Notes: generated by a model not told the origin, from the sequence alone. A stretch of 64,000 nt of DNA from Thiotrichales bacterium 19S9-11 (GCA_021713395.1 JAKJJT010000001.1:434001-498000), one strand, 5' to 3'; positions 45,007 to 53,725 are shown, counted from the first letter of the stretch. Numbers and translations: made by a program.

Positions 45007-45632
45007 TAGGAAGGATTCGTGGTTTACTTATTGAAAGACAAGCACCAACGCTGTTAGTTGAAACAGGTGGCGTTGGTTATGAGATACTTGCTCCGATGAC
45101 GACAATTTATCAACTACCAGAAGTTGATGAAGAAGTTATCTTATATACCCATTTTGTTGTGAGAGAAGATGCACAACAACTCTATGGTTTTATCAGTAAA
45201 ACGGATCGTAGAATTTTTCAAGAATTAATTAAAGTTAATGGTATTGGTGCAAAAATGGCTCTTGCCATTCTATCAGGTATGGATGCACAGAGCGTCTTAG
45301 CCTGTATTGAAAGAGATGATAGTGCGCTATTAGTTAGTATTCCAGGTATTGGTAAAAAAACAGCAGAGCGCTTAATTGTTGAAATGCGAGATAAGATCCC
45401 ACAAATGATGGTTTTATTATCTGATATCCAACTAACAGATACAATTGATGTTTCAGATCATGAAGTAACAAATAATAAAAGTTCAAATGATATTAGTGAG
45501 GCAACAGAAGCTTTAATGGCACTTGGCTATCGTAAAAATGAAGCACAAAAAGTACTTTATAAAGTAAAAGATGAAGCTTCAACAACAGAAGAGTTAATTA
45601 AGTCAGCTTTGCAAAAGCTGATGCGCCATTAA
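45003..45632 (+). CDS. ruvA: Holliday junction branch-migration subunit RuvA
   Basis: RuvA binds the junction and loads Ruv[21 protein letters not shown] (OB fold), the helix-hairpin-helix segments with [15 protein letters not shown] and [15 protein letters not shown], and the C-terminal domain III are all present. Length 209 aa. ruvB does not follow here; the next plus-strand gene is an unrelated toxin-like gene 440 bp away. Confidence 0.96.
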   Translation: MIGRIRGLLIERQAPTLLVETGGVGYEILAPMTTIYQLPEVDEEVILYTHFVVREDAQQLYGFISKTDRRIFQELIKVNGIGAKMALAILSGMDAQSVLACIERDDSALLVSIPGIGKKTAERLIVEMRDKIPQMMVLLSDIQLTDTIDVSDHEVTNNKSSNDISEATEALMALGYRKNEAQKVLYKVKDEASTTEELIKSALQKLMRH

Positions 45633-45657
45633 TTTAATTATGTCAGTAATTATTGAG

Positions 45658-45897
45658 CTATCCTGCTAATTTTGAACTTACAAGTCGGTTAAGGCTTATG
45701 CCTTCTTCAGCAGCTTGAATAGCTAAACTTCGATGTGTTTCTGATGTTACTCTTACCATAAATTTACCACTATAGTTTTTTTCTGCTAGTGGTAATGGAA
45801 TTTCTTCTTTTGATTTTTGCATATCAAGTTCAAGGGGCGCAAGCTGGGTAGCATTAACATTGAGGCCACTGAGATTATGATTAGAAAGTCTTTTATT
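45658..45897 (-). pseudogene. HicB-like antitoxin remnant (C-terminal half)
   Basis: The frame ending at 45658 encodes SGKFMVRVTSETHRSLAIQA followed by AEEGISLNRLVSSKLAG, the ribbon-helix-helix C-terminus of HicB-type antitoxins. Upstream it is open to 45897 but only one ATG occurs (45822), without a ribosome site, which would give 54 aa. The N-terminal partial RNase-H-like domain of HicB is missing, and no hicA is beside it. I read it as a decayed antitoxin gene, although a short functional RHH protein cannot be excluded. Confidence 0.6.
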
Positions 45898-46073
45898 TTA
45901 GGTGTCTTACAAGACGAATGTTTTATAGGACAGTTAACAGATTTTTGTACTTTTAATAAAAACTAATATTATAGGGCTGTAAATTTTGATATAGCTTGAA
46001 TTACTAATATTGTTGCTTCCAAAATTAAGATCTTGATGTAGAATGTCGATAATTTAATTTTAAGGTGTTGTTA

Positions 46074-46508
46074 ATGGCAATTACTTTTCATCCTAGACCT
46101 GGGCAAATTCTATTGTGTGATTTTTCTCAAGGATTTAAAGAGCCTGAAATGGTAAAAAATAAGAGGCCTGTTATTGTAATAACAGGATCAATACAGGGTA
46201 GATCACATCTAGTTACAGTTGTGCCATTAAGTACAAAGAAGCCTACAGAAATACAACCATATCACTATGAAATACCTAAAAGATCTATGCCAATGATCGG
46301 AAGATTTCAAAATAGTTCTAGTTGGGTTAAAGGTGATATGTTATATACTGTTGGGTTTCATCGGCTCAACTTAATACGATTAGGTAAGAAAAATGCTCAA
46401 GGAAAGCGCGCTTACTTTCAACAAAGACTTAGTCGCGATCAAATGAAAATAGTCTTACAATGTGTATTAAATGGGTTGAATTTAAACCAATTAACCCAAC
46501 ATTTATAA
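46074..46508 (+). CDS. PemK/MazF-like toxin-family protein
   Basis: A 144 aa protein with the PemK/MazF fold pattern: PRPGQILLCDFSQGF, KNKRPVIVITGSIQ and TVVPLSTKKPTEIQPYHYEI. Family members are mRNA interferases; this subgroup with the longer GF-x-x-PEM insert is common but poorly studied. No cognate antitoxin gene lies directly before it; the nearest candidate is the HicB-like remnant on the other strand 180 bp away. The start is the ATG at 46074 with AAGG eight bases upstream; two TTG codons precede it in frame. Confidence 0.75.
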   Translation: MAITFHPRPGQILLCDFSQGFKEPEMVKNKRPVIVITGSIQGRSHLVTVVPLSTKKPTEIQPYHYEIPKRSMPMIGRFQNSSSWVKGDMLYTVGFHRLNLIRLGKKNAQGKRAYFQQRLSRDQMKIVLQCVLNGLNLNQLTQHL

Positions 46509-46563
46509 GCTACTTGGCATAGACTGATTAAATATAGGGCTTTATTATTATTAAGTTTTATTG

Positions 46564-46569
46564 TATAAT
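46564..46569 (+). promoter_or_regulatory. -10 box of the RNA candidate
   Basis: A perfect TATAAT stands seven bases before the first base of the structured segment. The -35 region (TTTATT around 46541) is poor. Position relative to the hairpins and terminator is what makes it credible. Confidence 0.5.
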
Positions 46570-46575
46570 TATTAG

Positions 46576-46712
46576 TGTAACCTGCTCCGTGCAATTAATG
46601 TGCGTCAGGCATTCGAGACTACACAAAGGTACGCCCAGTGTAGCCGACTCAGTGAGAAGATGACAATTTTCACTGATGTTGTGTATAAGGCTTCTTCGGA
46701 AGCCTTTGTCAT
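46576..46712 (+). ncRNA. candidate structured small RNA, family not recognised
   Basis: About 135 bases, clearly richer in G and C than the flanks, lie between a TATAAT box and a terminator. Paired segments in order: CCTG (46581-46584) with CAGG (46606-46609); CTACAC (46619-46624) with GTGTAG (46638-46643); CAGTGA (46650-46655) with TCACTG (46670-46675), extendable with AA/TT after one mismatch; then the terminator stem. I compared it by eye with 6S, SRP, RNase P, tmRNA and common riboswitches and saw no match. No plus-strand gene follows within 500 bp, so a cis-acting leader is unlikely. An open frame that crosses it (46600-46791) has no ribosome site or protein-like sequence. Confidence 0.6.
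46687..46712 (+). terminator. terminator with UUCG tetraloop ending the RNA candidate
   Basis: AAGGCTTC (46687-46694) pairs perfectly with GAAGCCTT (46699-46706) around a TTCG tetraloop. The T tract after it is short and interrupted (TTTGTCATTT). Confidence 0.75.
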
Positions 46713-47031
46713 TTATACAATAGTATCTTTTAGATCAATGTATAAAATTATGAGACTTACCTATTTTCAAAATATTCTTTATCTGAAGTAACTTTCAATT
46801 TCATTCAAATATCTGTCCTCCAAAACGAGCATTTAATAGAACATTGTAGTGGTTGAGTTTAAGTAAATCCAAACATAGTTAAGACTTCGCATATAATTAT
46901 TTCTCCCTATACATAGTTTTTTTTCTGAATTTGTTATAAATTATCAATCTGTATTATTATCTGGTTTTACAAATCAACGTGCGATTTTATTAAATTTAAA
47001 TGAGATAAAAGAACAAAAATATAAGGCGATA
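46713..47031. other. 318-bp gene-free stretch
   Basis: No gene, RNA or clear signal is supported. Base composition is AT-rich. One plus-strand frame from about 46905 to the mutM end reads protein-like (LLSGFTNQRAILLNLNEI), but has no start codon or ribosome site and may be a decayed gene or chance. Confidence 0.4.
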
Positions 47032-47844
47032 TTAACTAGCCTGACACCTCGGACAAAAAAATGTACTTCTTTGTCCAAGAGTGATTTTCTCTATGGGAGT
47101 TTTACAGCGTATGCATGGGTTTTTATCTTTAGCATAAACATTTAACTTTTGAGTGAAGTAGCCAGGTTTGCCATTAGAATTTTTAAAATCTTTTAAGGTT
47201 GTACCACCTTGTTCAATGGCTAAGGTTAAAATGGATTTAATTTCATTTACTAGTGTTTTGTATTGCGTAGAATTAAGTTGATTTGCGGGTGTTTTAGGGT
47301 GAATTTTAGCTTTAAATAATGCTTCACTTGCATAGATATTACCAACGCCACAAACAACCTTGCTATCCATAATCGCAAGTTTGATTGCTTTTTTCGTCTG
47401 CTTTAATTTATTTGCTAAATAGTTAGCATGAAAATCATCTGATAGTGGCTCTGGTCCCAGTGATTGTAACAGCGGATATTGACTAAGCGGTTGATCTGTC
47501 CAAAGTATAGCGCCAAATCGCCTAGGGTCATGATAGCGTAATAGATAGTTATCAAAATAAAATTCCAGATGATCGTGCTTAATGCGTTCTGGAAAAGGAG
47601 ACTCATAAAGGCGAAAGATGCCACTCATACCTAAATGTGCAATTAAGTTACCATGAGAGAACTCAAAAACTAGATATTTACTTCGGCGTTTAATAGAGAT
47701 AATTTTTTGATTACTTAGGTGATCTAAGTTAGGTATTGGATAACGTAGTGTATGATGATATAGGTTAACTGATTTTATAGTATTTTTTTCAAGATAAGGA
47801 CAAAGCCCCCGTTTAACGGTTTCAACCTCAGGTAGTTCAGGCAT
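47032..47844 (-). CDS. mutM: formamidopyrimidine-DNA glycosylase
   Basis: Base-excision repair of 8-oxoguanine. The start at 47844 yields MPELPEVETVKRGL with the catalytic Pro2 and Glu3 directly after Met; a longer frame to 47901 cannot be right because Pro2 must be N-terminal. A C-terminal zinc finger (CIRCKTPIEK ... FFCPRCQ) is intact. Length 270 aa is standard. It overlaps the 3' end of lpxH by eight bases. Confidence 0.97.
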   Translation of the reverse strand: MPELPEVETVKRGLCPYLEKNTIKSVNLYHHTLRYPIPNLDHLSNQKIISIKRRSKYLVFEFSHGNLIAHLGMSGIFRLYESPFPERIKHDHLEFYFDNYLLRYHDPRRFGAILWTDQPLSQYPLLQSLGPEPLSDDFHANYLANKLKQTKKAIKLAIMDSKVVCGVGNIYASEALFKAKIHPKTPANQLNSTQYKTLVNEIKSILTLAIEQGGTTLKDFKNSNGKPGYFTQKLNVYAKDKNPCIRCKTPIEKITLGQRSTFFCPRCQAS

Positions 47845-48535
47845 TACTGTCCTTAAGTGTAATTTCATTATCAAATTTAATATAGCTATAGCGGCTACCA
47901 TGCCAATCGCTTAAAACATAGCGTGCCAGATTACCATGATGATGAATATTCAGTTTGTGTGTATGACCATGTATGACAATATCACAGTTTTTAGCATATT
48001 GTTTTAGTCCTTTATCTGTCGCATCAACATCAAGCACATAAGGTCCACGTTGACTGCTATGTGCTCGCATTTTTTTTGCTATCTTTAAACGAATACTTAA
48101 AGGTAAATGTAAAAATAACCATTTGAATAGGCGTGATTGAACAAGATAGCGATAACGTAGATAACTACGATCGGTGGTGCAAAGTAAATCACCATGGGTT
48201 AATAAGACTTTTTTACCTTGCCAAGTTAAATAATAAGGATCAGATATTAGTTGTACACCGCTTTGCTTTGCAAACTGTTTGCCAACTAAAAAGTCACGAT
48301 TGCCATGCATAAAGTAAATATGAAAGTCATTATTTGTTGCATTTTTTAGTAGTAGCGTAACTTTTTGATAAAATGGATCTAGGTTGTCATCTCCGATCCA
48401 GTATTCAAAAAAATCACCAAGAATAAATAAAGTATTTTGAGGCTGAGCAATATCATTTAGTAGTGATCTGAATGATTCAAAAGCTTTAAGGTCTGATGGC
48501 TTTAAGTGTAGGTCAGATATAATATAGATACTCAT
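47837..48535 (-). CDS. lpxH: UDP-2,3-diacylglucosamine pyrophosphatase
   Basis: LpxH makes lipid X in the fourth step of lipid A synthesis. It is a calcineurin-like metallophosphatase with SDLHLKP, GDFFEYWIGDDN, MHGNRDFLVG, LTHGD and HGHTHKLNIHHH in order, supplying the di-Mn ligands. The substrate-specific cap is present and 232 aa fits. It is divergent from hldE. Confidence 0.95.
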   Translation of the reverse strand: MSIYIISDLHLKPSDLKAFESFRSLLNDIAQPQNTLFILGDFFEYWIGDDNLDPFYQKVTLLLKNATNNDFHIYFMHGNRDFLVGKQFAKQSGVQLISDPYYLTWQGKKVLLTHGDLLCTTDRSYLRYRYLVQSRLFKWLFLHLPLSIRLKIAKKMRAHSSQRGPYVLDVDATDKGLKQYAKNCDIVIHGHTHKLNIHHHGNLARYVLSDWHGSRYSYIKFDNEITLKDSNA

Positions 48536-48651
48536 TTTTTAACTTATGACCTTCAGTTTTCAATATGGGTTTAAATTAGGGTGTAACTTCGTGCTATTTT
48601 CACGTAAAATTATCACAGTGAAATTATTCTAACATAATTTAAGGCTTATAG

Positions 48652-50070
48652 ATGAGTTTGTCACTTAAAAATGCGAGTGTCTTAGTTGTTGGTGATGTCA
48701 TGTTAGACCGTTATTGGGAAGGAAAGGTCAAACGCATATCACCAGAAGCCCCTGTGCCTGTTGTCCATGTTGGGCATGTAGAGCAATGTGCAGGTGGGGC
48801 AGGTAATGTTGCTTTAAATATTACTGCTTTAATGGGTAAAGCTTACCTTTGCGGTTGTATTGGAGATGATGAAGCAGGTGACACTTTAAAAAATGCATTA
48901 ACTGACGCAGGCGTTCAAGTGCATTTTACAAAGACAAAGCTACCTACAATTACTAAACTTCGGGTTATCTCACAGCAGCAGCAGTTATTGCGACTTGACT
49001 TTGAAGAAGGTTTTCATGGTATAGATAAGTCAGCTTTGGTTAATGAAGTTGAAATGCAAATAAAAAATGTTGATGCAGTTATTTTATCTGACTATGCAAA
49101 GGGTACTTTGAGTGACCCTAGAAGCTTAATTCAAATTGCGAAAAAACATAAAACTCCTGTGTTGGTAGATCCAAAAGGGAAAGACTTTGAGCCTTATCGA
49201 GGCGCGACAATGATTACACCTAATATGAAAGAATTTGAGGCAGTAGTTGGTGCTTGTAAGGATGAAAATGATATTCGCCTAAAAGCGCTTGCTTTGATTA
49301 AAACATTAGATATTGAAGCAATGCTAATTACCCGTAGTGAAAAAGGTATGATGCTAGTACATAAAACAGGCATAGCTTATAACATTCCGACAAAAGCAAA
49401 AGAAGTATTTGATGTGACAGGTGCCGGTGATACAGTCATTTCAGTTATGGGGATGGCTTTAGCACAAGGCATTGACTATCAAGAAGCAATTCAATTAGCT
49501 AATACTGCTGCTGGTGTTGTTGTTGGTAAGCTTGGAACAGCAACATTAAGTCTAGAAGAGCTTTATCATGCGTTAAATGAATCAGCTCAAATTTTATCAG
49601 GAGCCTTAACTGAAGAAGAAGTTAAACAAGCAATGAAGCAAGCACATTTACAAGGTGAACGAATTGTTTTTACCAATGGTTGTTTTGATATTTTGCATAA
49701 AGGTCATGTTGATTATCTAAAAGAAGCAAAAGCTTTGGGTGATCGACTAGTGATCGGTGTTAACACAGATGCCTCAGTTACAAAACTAAAGGGACCTTCT
49801 CGCCCAATTGTGCCATTAAAAGATCGCATGGAATTATTAAGCTCACTTGAATGTGTCGACTGGGTTGTTGCATTTGATGAAGAAACTCCCAAACGCCTAA
49901 TTGCAACACTCTTACCTGATATATTAGTGAAAGGAGCAGACTATGAAATTAAGGATATTGCAGGTGCACAAGAAGTGCTTGATAATGGGGGTGAGGTTAA
50001 AACAATTACGCTAACAGAAGGCCGCTCAACAACAACGATTATTCAAAAAATACAATCTCTGGATGAATAA
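48652..50070 (+). CDS. hldE: bifunctional heptose-7-phosphate kinase / heptose-1-phosphate adenylyltransferase
   Basis: Makes ADP-heptose for LPS inner core. The N-terminal domain (~1-315) is a ribokinase-type sugar kinase with GGAGNVALNI and the anion hole DVTGAGDTV. The C-terminal domain (~335-472) is a nucleotidyltransferase with FTNGCFDILHKGHVDYL. Both are complete, so one chain covers two steps. Presence of HldE implies heptose in the LPS core or ADP-heptose production. It overlaps the upstream end of the mpl frame. Confidence 0.96.
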   Translation: MSLSLKNASVLVVGDVMLDRYWEGKVKRISPEAPVPVVHVGHVEQCAGGAGNVALNITALMGKAYLCGCIGDDEAGDTLKNALTDAGVQVHFTKTKLPTITKLRVISQQQQLLRLDFEEGFHGIDKSALVNEVEMQIKNVDAVILSDYAKGTLSDPRSLIQIAKKHKTPVLVDPKGKDFEPYRGATMITPNMKEFEAVVGACKDENDIRLKALALIKTLDIEAMLITRSEKGMMLVHKTGIAYNIPTKAKEVFDVTGAGDTVISVMGMALAQGIDYQEAIQLANTAAGVVVGKLGTATLSLEELYHALNESAQILSGALTEEEVKQAMKQAHLQGERIVFTNGCFDILHKGHVDYLKEAKALGDRLVIGVNTDASVTKLKGPSRPIVPLKDRMELLSSLECVDWVVAFDEETPKRLIATLLPDILVKGADYEIKDIAGAQEVLDNGGEVKTITLTEGRSTTTIIQKIQSLDE

Positions 50071-50074
50071 ACAG

Positions 50075-51433
50075 ATGAAAAAAATTCATATTCTAGGTAT
50101 TTGTGGTACTTTTATGGGCTCACTTGCTTTAATTGCCCGTAAACTTGGTTATGAAGTTTCAGGTTCTGATATTGCAAGCTATCCACCAATGGGAGACTTA
50201 TTAGAAGCTCAAGGCATTCAAGTCTTTAAAGGCTATGATAGAGAGCAGCTTGAAATTTATCAGCCAGATGAAGTGATTGTTGGTAATACCATGAAGCGGG
50301 GTGTTGATATTATTGAAGCTATGATGGAAAGAAGAATTCCATTAAAATCAGGACCACAATGGCTCTATGAAAATGTTCTAAGGTATAAACGTGTAATTGC
50401 TATATCAGGAACCCATGGAAAAACAACGACAACTTCAATGTTAGTAAAAATATTTGAGCATGCAGGGCTTAATCCTGGTTTTTTAATTGGAGGTGTGGCA
50501 AACGATTATGATGTATCTGCAAGAGTTACAGATTCAGAGTGGTTTGTGATTGAAGCAGATGAATATGATACCGCTTTTTTTGATAAACGCTCTAAGTTTG
50601 TACATTATTTTCCTGAAATTGCCATTATTAATAATATTGAGTTTGATCACGGCGATATTTTTAACCATTTAGATGAAATTAAACGACAGTTTCACCATTT
50701 GATCCGTTCAGTGCCGCCTAATGGTTGTCTTATTATTAACGCAGAAGATGATGTAATTGCAGATGTCTTAATTAAAGGCGTATGGTCGCCTGTAATAAGC
50801 TTTGGTTTATCTGTTGGTAACTGGCAAGCAAAGCTTTTAAAAGAAGATGCAAGTGAGTTTGAAATCTATTTTAAACATAAAAAACAAGGTGTGATTAAGT
50901 GGGATTTAATTGGTTTGCACAATACTTATAATGCGTTAGCTGCAGTTTCAGCAAGTTTTCAAGCAGGCATTGAACCAGACGTTGCAATTGATGCATTATC
51001 TAAATTTCAAGGTGTTAAAAGACGCTTAGAAGAAATTTTATCGGATGATGGTGTTACGGTATATGATGATTTTGCCCACCACCCAACAGCAATAAAGTCA
51101 ACTTTAAATGCAGTAAGAGCAAATATTGGAAAGCAGCAATTAATTGCAATTTTAGAACCAAGGTCAAATACGATGAAAATGGGTACCCATGGTCAGCGCT
51201 TGGTTGATTCATTGAATGATGCAGACTATTTATTACTATTTCAACCAGAAGGTGTTCAGTTAAAGTGGTCTGATATGCTTAATGGCGCACAGCAGCGAAG
51301 TCAAATATTTCATGATGTTGATACATTAGTTGCCTACCTGCCACAAGTAATCCAAAAGCCAAGCCATATTGTGATTATGAGTAATGGTTCATTTGATGGA
51401 ATTTACAAAAAAATTAAGAAAATGTTAGTTTAA
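50075..51433 (+). CDS. mpl: UDP-MurNAc:L-alanyl-gamma-D-glutamyl-meso-diaminopimelate ligase
   Basis: Mpl reattaches recycled murein tripeptide to UDP-MurNAc. MKKIHILGICGTFMGSLALIA and the P-loop AISGTHGKTTTTSM are typical, as are the Mg-binding EADEYDTAFFDKRSKF and DDFAHHPTAI segments. Length ~452 aa fits. ATG at 50075 aligns with E. coli Mpl; an in-frame ATG at 50063 inside hldE would add four residues. Follows hldE directly. Confidence 0.95.
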   Translation: MKKIHILGICGTFMGSLALIARKLGYEVSGSDIASYPPMGDLLEAQGIQVFKGYDREQLEIYQPDEVIVGNTMKRGVDIIEAMMERRIPLKSGPQWLYENVLRYKRVIAISGTHGKTTTTSMLVKIFEHAGLNPGFLIGGVANDYDVSARVTDSEWFVIEADEYDTAFFDKRSKFVHYFPEIAIINNIEFDHGDIFNHLDEIKRQFHHLIRSVPPNGCLIINAEDDVIADVLIKGVWSPVISFGLSVGNWQAKLLKEDASEFEIYFKHKKQGVIKWDLIGLHNTYNALAAVSASFQAGIEPDVAIDALSKFQGVKRRLEEILSDDGVTVYDDFAHHPTAIKSTLNAVRANIGKQQLIAILEPRSNTMKMGTHGQRLVDSLNDADYLLLFQPEGVQLKWSDMLNGAQQRSQIFHDVDTLVAYLPQVIQKPSHIVIMSNGSFDGIYKKIKKMLV

Positions 51434-51530
51434 GCTTGTAAAATTACTGCATGCTTTTAATTTATGATATTATTTAAAGTATACTGAGAATGAGTTATAA
51501 GCTTAAAATAGGATCAAAAGGTATAATTGT

Positions 51531-52007
51531 ATGTCCAGAGGAAAGAGAGCGACATTAGCAGGTAGAAAGAGAATTAGTGAGCTACCTAGCGAGCATACCT
51601 CAACTGAAATGCCGCCGATTGAAACGGTTAGTCAGGATTATGTTTATCAACAAAAACAGGCAACACTGCTTCAACTAAAGCGCCAAGATGAGATAGGTAG
51701 CCAAGCATCTGAAGCGCTGCTACAATCAATTAAAGAGTTTGCTGAGTATTTAAATGATCGTTATCAAGCCTGGTCTCAGCCTAAAAATAACCATGCATTT
51801 TCTTATAGTCCTCAGCAGAGAATAGATCAGCTTAAAGCAGAGATTGTGCGTTATATTAATGACTTTGCAGAACAGTTGCTAGAAGATGGTTATTATGAAG
51901 TTGAGATACGCCAAATTTGTCAGGGCTATTTAGATCAAATCATTGAACAGCTGCACTTATATCACATCCCAATTCGTAGTTTATATCTTGTAAAGAAAAA
52001 ACAATAA
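51531..52007 (+). CDS. unrecognised 158 aa cytoplasmic protein
   Basis: No family recognised. The N-terminus is very basic (MSRGKRATLAGRKRISELP), the middle is Gln/Leu-rich and helical (YQQKQATLLQLKRQDEI, EALLQSIKEFAEYLNDRYQ), and the C-terminus ends in a helical block (QICQGYLDQIIEQLHLYHIP) and a basic tail. No signal peptide or membrane segment. It sits between mpl and rlmB. The basic N-terminus could bind nucleic acid, a guess only. Confidence 0.65.
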   Translation: MSRGKRATLAGRKRISELPSEHTSTEMPPIETVSQDYVYQQKQATLLQLKRQDEIGSQASEALLQSIKEFAEYLNDRYQAWSQPKNNHAFSYSPQQRIDQLKAEIVRYINDFAEQLLEDGYYEVEIRQICQGYLDQIIEQLHLYHIPIRSLYLVKKKQ

Positions 52008-52052
52008 CCTATTTACCTATCTTAAATCTTTAGTTAATGGAACTTAATTTTC

Positions 52053-52787
52053 ATGAAATCAATTATTTATGGCCTTCATGCCGTTAAACTTCGCTTAAAA
52101 TCAGCACCTTTAAGTATAGAAGAAGTGCTCATTCATTCATCTAAAAAGGGTACCCCAAAGTTACAAAGCGTAATTGAACTAGCAAAGTCAAAAAAATTAC
52201 CGATACGTTTTATTGAGCGTAAGGAGCTAGATCAATTAGCACAAGATGGTATTCACCAAGGTGTTATTTTAGTTTGTCAGTCAACGAATAATTTAATTGA
52301 TCAATCTCAAGTGATTGAGCTTGTTAAAGACGCTCACAATCCTTTGGTGTTGGTTTTAGATGGTATTACAGACCCACATAATTTAGGCGCTTGTTTAAGA
52401 AGTGCTGAAGCATCAAATGTAACCTGTGTTATTTTACCAAAAGATAAATCAGCACCTTTAAATGCAACGGTGAGTAAAGTTGCTTCAGGTGCAGCTGAGG
52501 TTATACCTATTTGCTATGTTACAAATCTTGTGCGTGCACTAGAAGAGTTAAAATCATTAGGCGTGTGGTTAATGGGAATGGCAGGGGAGGCGAAAGACTC
52601 ACTATATGAGCATGATCTTAATATACCATTAGGTTTAATTATGGGATCAGAAGGAGATGGCTTAAGGCGTTTAACACGGGAGACTTGTGATTATTTGGTT
52701 AAGTTACCGATGCTAGGTCAAGTTGAAAGTTTGAATGTTTCTGTTGCAACTGGTATTGCATTATATGAAATATTAAGACAGCGGTGA
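52053..52787 (+). CDS. rlmB: 23S rRNA (guanosine-2'-O-)-methyltransferase RlmB
   Basis: A SPOUT-class TrmH-family enzyme methylating G2251 of 23S rRNA. The N-terminal substrate-binding domain (IYGLHAVKLRL) is followed by the knot with DGITDPHNLGACLRSAEA, the middle IMGSEGDGLRRLT, and the C-terminal LNVSVATGIALYE. Length 244 aa matches E. coli RlmB. Confidence 0.95.
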   Translation: MKSIIYGLHAVKLRLKSAPLSIEEVLIHSSKKGTPKLQSVIELAKSKKLPIRFIERKELDQLAQDGIHQGVILVCQSTNNLIDQSQVIELVKDAHNPLVLVLDGITDPHNLGACLRSAEASNVTCVILPKDKSAPLNATVSKVASGAAEVIPICYVTNLVRALEELKSLGVWLMGMAGEAKDSLYEHDLNIPLGLIMGSEGDGLRRLTRETCDYLVKLPMLGQVESLNVSVATGIALYEILRQR

Positions 52788-52827
52788 TTGCAAATATATT
52801 ATAATATATCATTATTTATTTTTTTGA

Positions 52828-52836
52828 TGCTATACT
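52828..52836 (+). promoter_or_regulatory. extended -10 promoter element for the Pal-like gene
   Basis: TGC-TATACT lies 50 bp before the pal-like ATG. It matches extended -10 promoters. Confidence 0.45.
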
Positions 52837-52886
52837 AATTAAATGTACTACATTTGTATTTGTAATTTAGTATAGGGGGTTCAAAA

Positions 52887-53453
52887 ATGAATACAATAAT
52901 AAAACTACTATCAACTGCATTAGCTTTTGCTGTACTGGTTGGCTGTGCTTATAATAAAGGTGGCCCGGCAGGACCAGGTGATAGCATGGTAGCTTATGCT
53001 AAAAATAAAACATCTTCAGGAAGTAATCTGGAGAAGATGGTTAGTAATTCTAATAGCTATACTTGGCAGCAAAGAAGTGAGTTGATGAAAAAGCTTGCTC
53101 AAATGCCGACAGCTGTCTATTTTTCTTCTAGTAGCACAAGCTTGAAAAAATCAACAAAGCAAGCGTTAAATGAAGTTGCAGAACTATTAGAAAAGTATCC
53201 AATGCAAACGTTAAGAATTGAAGGTCATGCGGACCCTAAAGGAAATGCTAAGAATAATTTAAAAATTGGTAAGGCGCGTGCTGATAGTGTTAAGAAATAT
53301 TTAGTACAACAAGGCGTTAACAAAAACCAAATTTGTACAATTAGTCTTGGTGAGTCAAACCCAGCGGTCAGTCCAGATGACGTTGATGGCGATGTAAAAA
53401 GAGCTTATGATTTAGATCGTCGTGCAGTACTTGACTTTGGACAGTCTTGCTAA
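52887..53453 (+). CDS. pal: Pal/OmpA-like peptidoglycan-associated lipoprotein
   Basis: An outer-membrane lipoprotein binding peptidoglycan. A signal peptide ends in the lipobox LVGC (Cys ~20). The OmpA C-terminal domain spans residues ~70-188 with VYFSSSSTSLKKSTKQAL, LRIEGHADPKGNAKNNLKIG, KARADSVKKYLVQQGV and the final DRRAVLDF; the Asp and Arg binding DAP are present. No tol genes are adjacent and an Asn/Ser-rich linker precedes the domain, so it could be a second Pal-like protein. Confidence 0.82.
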   Translation: MNTIIKLLSTALAFAVLVGCAYNKGGPAGPGDSMVAYAKNKTSSGSNLEKMVSNSNSYTWQQRSELMKKLAQMPTAVYFSSSSTSLKKSTKQALNEVAELLEKYPMQTLRIEGHADPKGNAKNNLKIGKARADSVKKYLVQQGVNKNQICTISLGESNPAVSPDDVDGDVKRAYDLDRRAVLDFGQSC

Positions 53454-53476
53454 AATACCTAATCAATAAATGTGCT

Positions 53477-53725
53477 TTATTTACGGGCGAGTGACGAATG
53501 ATGCATTAGCCAGTAAATTAAGGCACCCCAAACACCTAAGGCAATCGTTGCAATTACCCAAGCAAAACCTGGGACAAATTGTGGCGGTATGCCTCTACTA
53601 TTTAAATTTCCAATATCTTTTGCAACACCAGCTGAAAAAATTAAGTTGACAATTAACGTTAAAATGCCAAATATAATACTAATATGACTCAATGAGTTAG
53701 TTAGTTGTGAGTAGATGGTATCCAT
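53477..53725 (-). CDS. unrecognised 82 aa membrane protein with two helices
   Basis: Two hydrophobic segments at ~15-33 and ~51-73 separated by a short polar loop (KDIGNLNSRGIPPQF) that may face the other side of the membrane. The ATG at 53725 lies in a compact intergenic region divergent from the ankyrin gene. Pattern is that of small inner-membrane helical-hairpin proteins of unknown function. Confidence 0.6.
   Translation of the reverse strand: MDTIYSQLTNSLSHISIIFGILTLIVNLIFSAGVAKDIGNLNSRGIPPQFVPGFAWVIATIALGVWGALIYWLMHHSSLARK

Noticed and set aside
46600-46791. Open frame of 63 codons inside and beyond the RNA candidate
   Set aside because: No ribosome site, crosses hairpins and the terminator, and its translation has no protein-family look.
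52794-52809. 16-bp perfect AT palindrome after rlmB
   Set aside because: Consists only of A and T; expected by chance in such sequence and too weak as a terminator.
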